Assembly (NCBI GenBank): GCA_030648005.1
Contig: JAUSIP010000009.1
Span: 1 to 55,285, forward strand
From: a bacterium
Lineage (GTDB): Bacteria > Patescibacteriota > Minisyncoccia > Phycocordibacterales > UBA12445
Reading direction: 5' to 3'
Length of the DNA stretch: 55,285 bases
The notes under the pieces: generated by a model
What the model was told of the DNA's origin: nothing
Database searches by the model: none
Seen by the model: only the letters and a program-made list of their open reading frames with translations
Shown: positions 50,182 through 55,285 of the stretch, in pieces
Layout: every line of letters starts with the position of its first letter
Position numbering within the stretch: position 1 is the stretch's first letter
Position numbers and translations under genes: made by a program

Positions 50182-51174
50182 ATGGACATAGAGAAATATC
50201 GCGACAATCCAAAGACGAAATATCTTTTTAGCGAATACGACCGACTTAAGAAGGAGGCGGAGGAGACCAAGAAGATCCAAGAGTCAGATCCGGCAATGGC
50301 CGATTTGGTGACTTTGGAGTTGCAGATGATCCTTACTAATCTCGACTCTGTAATGAAGAGTATTGAGGAGATCAATAAGACTGACGAAGCGGAGGCTGTA
50401 GCTGATCCCAATGAGATCATCTTGGAAGTGCGCGCCGGAGCTGGCGGGGAAGAGGCGGCTATTTTTGCATATCAGCTGGCCGAGATGTATGAGAAGTATA
50501 CTGTTATAAAAGGCTGGTCCTTCCGGCCGATAGATGTGTCGGAGGCGGCACTTGGAGGTTATAAAGACGCAACTTTTGAACTCAAGGGTAAGGGGGTTTA
50601 TAGTAAGCTAAAATATGAGATGGGTGTGCATCGTGTGCAAAGAGTGCCTGCTACAGAGAAACAGGGCAGAGTGCATACGTCTACTGCGTCAGTAGCTATC
50701 TTGCCTCTTAGAACTAATGTAAAAATTGATATTAAGGATGGTGACATCGAAGTCGACTTCTCCCGTTCGGGTGGAGCTGGCGGGCAGAACGTGAACAAGG
50801 TTGAGACGGCGGTACGTATCTTCCACAAGGCGTCCGGTATTATGATCCGATGTACCAGTGAACGCAGTCAGCTCAAGAATAGGGAGAAGGCGATGGGGAT
50901 CCTTGCCGCTAAACTCGCTCAGATCGAGGAGGAGAAGATTGCAAAGACTCTATCGGCTGATAGGAAGGGACAGATTGGCACAGGCGATAGATCAGAGAAG
51001 ATTCGGACATATAATGTATTGCAAGACAGAATTACAGACCATCGGATCAAGCAGTCGTGGCACAACATTGAGAAGATAATGGCTGGCGAACTTGACCCAA
51101 TCCTCGACGCACTTATAGATGCATCGGAGAAGGGGACGATGACAGAGGGAGAAGCGGGGGACTCAGACGAATAA
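50182..51174 (+). CDS. prfA: Peptide chain release factor 1
   Basis: 330 residues, slightly short. [50 protein letters not shown] and the catalytic GGQ in [17 protein letters not shown] (about residue 200). The RF1-type PAT context supports RF1, reading UAA/UAG. TATAAT (50167-50172) ends nine bases before ATG. Confidence 0.95.
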   Translation: MDIEKYRDNPKTKYLFSEYDRLKKEAEETKKIQESDPAMADLVTLELQMILTNLDSVMKSIEEINKTDEAEAVADPNEIILEVRAGAGGEEAAIFAYQLAEMYEKYTVIKGWSFRPIDVSEAALGGYKDATFELKGKGVYSKLKYEMGVHRVQRVPATEKQGRVHTSTASVAILPLRTNVKIDIKDGDIEVDFSRSGGAGGQNVNKVETAVRIFHKASGIMIRCTSERSQLKNREKAMGILAAKLAQIEEEKIAKTLSADRKGQIGTGDRSEKIRTYNVLQDRITDHRIKQSWHNIEKIMAGELDPILDALIDASEKGTMTEGEAGDSDE

Positions 51175-51250
51175 GTGTTTGCACTGAGCTTATCGAAGTG
51201 TGGATAAGAGATTGGGACTTCAGGGCGATGTGGCATATAATTCTTAGTAT

Positions 51251-52810
51251 ATGCTCCGTAATTCTAGACACTCCCTCTTGATTCTCCTGGCTTTTCTTTT
51301 AGTAACCTTTTTTATTTTTAAGGACGGTTTTAATAAAGCTGTGGCGGAAGTTGGTGGTACGCAATATCTCTCTGGTTATGCTTGGAGCAGTAATATCGGC
51401 TGGATAAATTTCAACAGTCTTGGTGCAACTCCGGATTATAAGGTTACATATAATGATAATAATTTAGATACAGATCCAAACGACCTTGGTGGCACTTGGG
51501 GCGATTTATCCGGTTATGCTTGGAGTAGCAATATTGGCTGGATCAGCTTCGGCTGTGGACAGCCTGACGATACTCCAGGTGCAGGCGGGGTGCAGTGTAG
51601 TGATCTGGCGGACTTTTTGCCATGTTATCCGGACGGCGCAGGGGGTTGCGACCCGGCTGGTATCGGAGCTAGGGTAGATGATGCATCTGCCCCGCTTCAG
51701 CTGCAAGGCTTTGCCAGAGCCTGCTCAGTTTTCGAGGTGGGTTGCAGTGGAGCGTTGAAGAGTGACTTAGATCTTGGTGGATGGGACGGCTGGATCTCGT
51801 TAAGTGGAGCAACTTACGGAGTTACTTATACCGACGGTACTAAGAAATTTGGTAGCTTCGCCTGGGGAGGGGGTATTGATGGACCAGATATTCTTGGACG
51901 TAACATATCGCCACAATCTCCAGGCTGGATCAGCTTCAGTGGCCAGACTACCGGCGGAGATGAATATGGAGTTAAATTATGTGATACCGCTGATTGTGGA
52001 GAGGCGATAACAGGGGTGACATGTGAACGCCCTCAACCGATCGTTAATACGGATATAAAGTGGAAGGTGACTGTTAACCCTCCAAATCCCCTCTACACTT
52101 ATCAGTGGACTATCACACCACCAAACAACGATCCTGCTCTTACTCCGCCAACTGATTATGAGATAATTGGCAATACAGATGTTACCAGTGAGATGACAGT
52201 GAGATATTATACGCCCGGCCAGGGTGACTGGATCACAGATGTTGAGGTGTTTGATGGGGCTACTCCTGTAGGTCGTTGTCAGTCTTCTGTAACTGAATAC
52301 ACCGTCGGTGATGAGGGCTTCACTATCAATGCCGAGCCGAATGCGATGACTGCGCAGTTCATCCGAAGCGTCCGTACGGTAACCTTCCCCGATATTACAA
52401 TTAGAATCGATGCGTTCGGGGGCTTTAATGATCCGTTTGTTAAGATAGTATTCGTTGGAATTATCGACCAGGGTCTTTCTCCAAAGAGTGGCCCAGGACA
52501 GGCTCTGCTTGTTGATGATCAGATGTTCTGGAAGAATGATGCAGATATCCCTACTAAAGATATTATTCTTGATCGTCTCACTTCCGCCACTCCTACCACC
52601 CCTGCTACTTATCAGACCGCTAAACTTCGTCTGAAGCTGACTAAAAATCAAGATCCGAGCCTTCCAGAGGCTAATAAGCAGTTACCATCCAGTAGAGATG
52701 CTAATCCCCTTATTCGTTACGACGTGATCATTGATCGTGATACTGGTGGTAATTTTAAAGATATAGAGCTCAAGATTAACAATCCAAGCGGAGGGGTTAT
52801 AGAGAAGTAG
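51251..52810 (+). CDS. Surface protein with SGYAWSSNIGWI repeats
   Basis: 519 residues. Signal anchor (LLILLAFLLVTFFIF). Two near-identical repeats, LSGYAWSSNIGWINF and LSGYAWSSNIGWISF, and degenerate copies (GSFAWGGG ... SPGWISFSG) at residues about 30-235, a signature common in Parcubacteria exported proteins. PKD/Ig-like regions follow (WKVTVNPPNPLYTYQWTI). TATAAT (51236-51241) ends nine bases before ATG. Function unknown, probably cell surface. Confidence 0.85.
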   Translation: MLRNSRHSLLILLAFLLVTFFIFKDGFNKAVAEVGGTQYLSGYAWSSNIGWINFNSLGATPDYKVTYNDNNLDTDPNDLGGTWGDLSGYAWSSNIGWISFGCGQPDDTPGAGGVQCSDLADFLPCYPDGAGGCDPAGIGARVDDASAPLQLQGFARACSVFEVGCSGALKSDLDLGGWDGWISLSGATYGVTYTDGTKKFGSFAWGGGIDGPDILGRNISPQSPGWISFSGQTTGGDEYGVKLCDTADCGEAITGVTCERPQPIVNTDIKWKVTVNPPNPLYTYQWTITPPNNDPALTPPTDYEIIGNTDVTSEMTVRYYTPGQGDWITDVEVFDGATPVGRCQSSVTEYTVGDEGFTINAEPNAMTAQFIRSVRTVTFPDITIRIDAFGGFNDPFVKIVFVGIIDQGLSPKSGPGQALLVDDQMFWKNDADIPTKDIILDRLTSATPTTPATYQTAKLRLKLTKNQDPSLPEANKQLPSSRDANPLIRYDVIIDRDTGGNFKDIELKINNPSGGVIEK

Positions 52811-52871
52811 AAGTAGGCGCCAGATTACTTGCCTTTTTGACCCTATTTTGGTAGACTCTTTGAACGTATGG

Positions 52872-52994
52872 ATCCCGTTAGAAGCCGCGGTCACGGTGCT
52901 AATGGTGATTAAATATGTTTATAGGACAATAGTTTAAACGTTTAATTTTAAATGATAAGTGGGGTTCTGACCGAGACCTGCTTCTAAACGGGAT
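52872..52994. repeat. Inverted repeat family D, copy 2
   Basis: ATCCCGTTAGAAG at 52872-52884 and CTTCTAAACGGGAT at 52981-52994, about 96 bases apart. The last two bases of the right end are the first two of the rpsB ATG, reproducing the CTAACGGG-ATG junction of copy 1. The interior shows no gene. Confidence 0.7.
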
Positions 52995-53727
52995 GGAAAA
53001 TGATATTAAAACAAAGGTAGACGATCTCTTCAAGGTTGGGGCGCATTTCGGCTATTCTAAGACACGCAGGCACCCGACTCTGAAGCCTTATATTTTCGGT
53101 TCTAAGAATAGGATGGATATTATCGATCTGGACAAGACTGTCGGCATGATCGAGAGAGCATTGAAGTTCGTGGAGAAGCTGTCTCAGGAGGGTAAACAGA
53201 TTATCTTTGTCGGCAACAAGAAGGAGGCTCAGAAGGCCGTCATTGACGCTGCCAATTCTCTCGATATGCCTTATGTGGCCAACCGCTGGATCGGAGGCAC
53301 TTTAACCAACTTTGCCGAGATCAGAAAGAGGATCGCCCGCCTGGAGGACTTGATGACCAAGAAGGAGTCTGGAGAGTTGGATATTTACACCAAGAAGGAG
53401 AGGGGTATCTTGGATCTTGAGATTGAGAAATTAACTAAAAGATTCTGGGGTATCATGAAGGTTAAGAGGTTGCCGGGCGCTATTCTTGTTATTGATTCCA
53501 ACAAAGAGGAGATAGCCGTTGCCGAGGCTAAGAGCGCTGGTATTCCGGTTATAAGTCTTTCCGGTTCTGATTGCGACATAAGCATGATAGATCATCCTGT
53601 GGTTGCCAACGATTCAGCCGGGCAAAGCATCGAATTCTTCCTTAAGCAGGTAGTAGAGGCTTATAGAAACGCTAAAGTTGTAAACAGCCCTGTATCTGCC
53701 GAACTCACAAAGACGATCGCCGCGTAA
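52993..53727 (+). CDS. rpsB: Ribosomal protein uS2
   Basis: 244 residues. VGAHFGYSKTRRHPTLKPYIFGSKNRMDIIDLDKT, ANRWIGGTLTNF and KRLPGAILVIDSNKE are conserved S2 blocks. It binds the 30S back near bS1 and uS5. The start codon is fused to repeat D; no Shine-Dalgarno is visible. Confidence 0.96.
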   Translation: MENDIKTKVDDLFKVGAHFGYSKTRRHPTLKPYIFGSKNRMDIIDLDKTVGMIERALKFVEKLSQEGKQIIFVGNKKEAQKAVIDAANSLDMPYVANRWIGGTLTNFAEIRKRIARLEDLMTKKESGELDIYTKKERGILDLEIEKLTKRFWGIMKVKRLPGAILVIDSNKEEIAVAEAKSAGIPVISLSGSDCDISMIDHPVVANDSAGQSIEFFLKQVVEAYRNAKVVNSPVSAELTKTIAA

Positions 53728-53789
53728 TCTATCTAAGCGGGATAAACGGGTTGCTATCTATTTTTTAATATAGGATAATATATATTGCT

Positions 53790-54248
53790 ATGGTTACAGC
53801 AGAGCAGATAAAAAAATTGAGGGATATGACTGGCATCTCCATGATGCAGTGTAAGTCGGCTCTTGATGCATCTGGAGGTGATGTAGATGGTGCCTTGGCT
53901 TATCTTAAGGAGAAGGGGGTTGAGGTGGCTGCCAAGAAGTCTGATAGAGCCTTGGGTGCAGGTATCGTGCAGGCTTATATCCATAGCAACGGCACCATTG
54001 GTGCTTTGATTGAGCTTAATTGCGAGACGGATTTCGTAGCTCGTAACGATGAGTTTAAGGCTCTGGCTTACGATTTGGCAATGCACATCACTGCCACTAA
54101 TCCGGTCGATTTGAGCACCTTACTCCTTGAGCCTTTTGTGAAGAACCCAGACGAAACGATCGGAACTCTCATTAATAATCGTATTCAGAAGTTTGGCGAG
54201 AAGATTGAACTGGGCAAGTTTGTAAGATATTCGCTTTTTGATAAATAA
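53790..54248 (+). CDS. tsf: Elongation factor Ts, short form
   Basis: 152 residues versus 200-290 in most bacteria. KKLRDMTGISMMQCKSALDASGGDVDGAL (N-domain) and IGALIELNCETDFVARNDEFKALA (core) are intact; the second half of the core is reduced and the end is LGKFVRYSLFDK. It exchanges GDP on EF-Tu. It follows rpsB, as is usual. Confidence 0.9.
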   Translation: MVTAEQIKKLRDMTGISMMQCKSALDASGGDVDGALAYLKEKGVEVAAKKSDRALGAGIVQAYIHSNGTIGALIELNCETDFVARNDEFKALAYDLAMHITATNPVDLSTLLLEPFVKNPDETIGTLINNRIQKFGEKIELGKFVRYSLFDK

Positions 54249-54250
54249 TA

Positions 54251-54628
54251 ATGATCTACTTAATAGTATTATCATTAATATCTTTCTCGGCGATCATCTT
54301 CATGTTGACGAAGAAGATTAGGGAGACTGCATCATATATTGAGATAGCTGGACGTGGCACACACACTAATTTTATCGTCGACTTCATCCATTATTTAAGG
54401 AATCAAACAAAGGTCTTGCTACATGATGCATATCTGAACTTGAGGCCACATGCTCATGATATCATCTCTTTTGTTGTAGCTAAGATGTATAAGGTCAGCT
54501 CATGGCTTGCCAGGGAGTTCTTGAAGTTCTACAATTTTATCCAAGGCCGCAAAGTCTTGAAGAATTCCGGCCGACAGTCTATATTTATACAGGATATGGG
54601 CAGTGTGAAGGGGAGAGGTCGTATATAG
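54251..54628 (+). CDS. Membrane-anchored hypothetical protein (125 aa)
   Basis: One N-terminal helix (IYLIVLSLISFSAIIFML), then a basic, mostly helical region (VDFIHYLRNQTKVLLHDAYLNL, AREFLKFYNFIQGRKVLK). It starts 2 bases after tsf, so it is likely translated with it. No family recognised. Confidence 0.65.
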   Translation: MIYLIVLSLISFSAIIFMLTKKIRETASYIEIAGRGTHTNFIVDFIHYLRNQTKVLLHDAYLNLRPHAHDIISFVVAKMYKVSSWLAREFLKFYNFIQGRKVLKNSGRQSIFIQDMGSVKGRGRI

Positions 54629-54642
54629 TTTGCCAAAATTAT

Positions 54643-54718
54643 GCCACTTTAGCTCAGCTGGTAGAGCAACACTTTTGTAAAGTGAAGGTCCTCGGTTCAA
54701 GTCCGAGAAGTGGCTCCA
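54643..54718 (+). tRNA. tRNA-Thr (UGU), CCA encoded
   Basis: Acceptor GCCACTT/AAGTGGC, D arm AGCTC AGCTGGTA GAGC, anticodon loop TTTGTAA with anticodon TGT, T arm CTCGG TTCAAGT CCGAG, discriminator T, then CCA. The upper anticodon stem pair is A-A. Confidence 0.95.
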
Positions 54719-54731
54719 AGATTAGACTAAT

Positions 54732-54767
54732 AAAACCCCTGTTGATAACTTATCAACAGGGGTTTTA
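54732..54767. terminator. Bidirectional terminator
   Basis: AAAACCCCTGTTGATAA / TTATCAACAGGGGTTTT, a nearly perfect 17-bp palindrome with T/A runs at both ends. It lies after the tRNA-Thr gene and faces the convergent surface-protein gene. Confidence 0.88.
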
Positions 54768-54771
54768 TATT

Positions 54772-54860
54772 AAAAATAGCTAAGCAATAGAGCATCTCTC
54801 ACCCCGCTCGTAAAAACTCACTAGAAGGGTTCGTTCACGCTCTATTGCTTAGCTATTTTT
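54772..54860. repeat. Palindromic repeat family A, copy 4
   Basis: Perfect 22-bp arms AAAAATAGCTAAGCAATAGAGC / GCTCTATTGCTTAGCTATTTTT around ATCTCTCACCCCGCTCGTAAAAACTCACTAGAAGGGTTCGTTCAC (core with an 8-9 base insertion). The right arm contains part of the stop codon of the minus-strand gene. Confidence 0.8.
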
Positions 54861-55284
54861 AGGATGACCTCTTCATTTTTCTGAAAATCATAAAAACAAA
54901 AATCGATAGTACAAGTATAATTATAATTACAAAAGGATAAGAGATATTATACGACACGGGTGAAACTCCGCTGTATACAGATTTCCTTGCGTTCCCTGCA
55001 GTATCATAGGCTATAACCGTCACTTTAACCGGTTTGTTTTGTTCTTGCAAAATATAAGTATCTCTACTGCGGACAGGAGGCAGATCGCCTTCTATTACTT
55101 CATAATAAGCAATATCTGATTGTTTATCTATAGTGCTGAAAGACAAAAACTTTTTGCCCTCAAAAACTGAACTTTCTTGTCCTAAATAAATCTCAAAAGG
55201 TTCTGGCGGCGTCTTATCATTTGAAACTAAACTGCCCCAATCATCAACAGATTTCGAATCTGGTTTTTTAGGTAAGACATTTAT
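54859..55284 (-). CDS. C-terminal part of a surface protein with TM anchor, 5' partial
   Basis: The frame stays open to the window edge, so the gene continues beyond it; the track start (TTG at 55146) is only internal. The visible part has a TPPEPFEIYLG segment, a beta-rich EGKKFLSFSTIDKQSDIAYYEV region of Ig/cadherin-like type, then one C-terminal membrane helix (SYPFVIIIILVLSIFVFMIF) and RKMKRSS. It is probably exported and anchored by the C-terminus. Confidence 0.75.
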   Translation of the reverse strand: MNVLPKKPDSKSVDDWGSLVSNDKTPPEPFEIYLGQESSVFEGKKFLSFSTIDKQSDIAYYEVIEGDLPPVRSRDTYILQEQNKPVKVTVIAYDTAGNARKSVYSGVSPVSYNISYPFVIIIILVLSIFVFMIFRKMKRSS

Positions 55285-55285
55285 G

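Overview
The window looks like a chromosomal contig from a Patescibacteria (Candidate Phyla Radiation) bacterium, most like the Parcubacteria side of the group. The evidence is the gene content. The ribosomal protein run S14-S8-L6-L18-S5-L15-SecY lacks uL30 between S5 and L15. EF-Ts and the ATP synthase delta and epsilon subunits are short. Surface proteins carry SGYAW-S/E-NIGWI repeats, and there is a sigma-region-4/HARE-type DNA-binding protein. Sugar metabolism is minimal and built on the non-oxidative pentose phosphate route. UGA is used as a stop, so this is not an SR1/Gracilibacteria-type recoded genome. The assignment is inferred from content only.

Layout. 1-3.6 kb: a large secreted lipase-like/lamin-tail/beta-helix protein cut by the window edge, a 38-aa membrane peptide and a zinc-ribbon protein. 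3.7-9.5 kb: a ribosomal protein/secY/adk/map/ndk operon. 9.5-12.4 kb: a palindromic repeat, a 6S-like RNA, a beta-CASP RNase and a GC-rich orphan gene. 12.4-15.1 kb: a SLOG-type protein, infC-rpmI-rplT and nfo. 15.1-15.8 kb: a gene-poor stretch with RNA-like hairpins and a lysine-rich peptide gene. 15.9-25.9 kb: secA, YjjX, pyrophosphatase, a GlcD-like oxidase and leuS, interrupted by two blocks of small minus-strand genes. 25.9-29.2 kb: a sigma4-HARE regulator, a membrane protein and mltG. 29.2-29.7 kb: three tiny membrane-peptide genes in one transcript. 29.7-36 kb: a complete F-type ATP synthase operon. 36-47.6 kb: GAPDH, SOD, a collagen-like surface protein, rpiB, rpe, split transketolase, a PfkB kinase and class II aldolase. 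47.6-54.7 kb: L25, a lytic transglycosylase, L31, RF1, a SGYAW surface protein, S2, EF-Ts and tRNA-Thr. The last bases are the C-terminus of another surface protein.

How the genes work together: translation, Sec export, ATP synthesis and a short carbon route (transketolase, epimerase, isomerase, aldolase, GAPDH) are combined with cell-wall remodelling (MltG, lytic transglycosylase) and exposed proteins (collagen-like, SGYAW repeats, beta-helix). This fits a small, host-associated cell with limited biosynthesis.

The two strongest unexplained signals are at the level of DNA and RNA organisation. First, many core genes have a -10 box ending exactly 6-9 bases before the start codon and no Shine-Dalgarno, which implies leaderless mRNAs, whereas the small accessory genes have leaders with clear GGAGG-type sites. 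Second, at least five families of intergenic palindromes (A-E below) combine a conserved core with outer arms that differ between copies yet stay self-complementary. Some extend into stop or start codons or carry a promoter.
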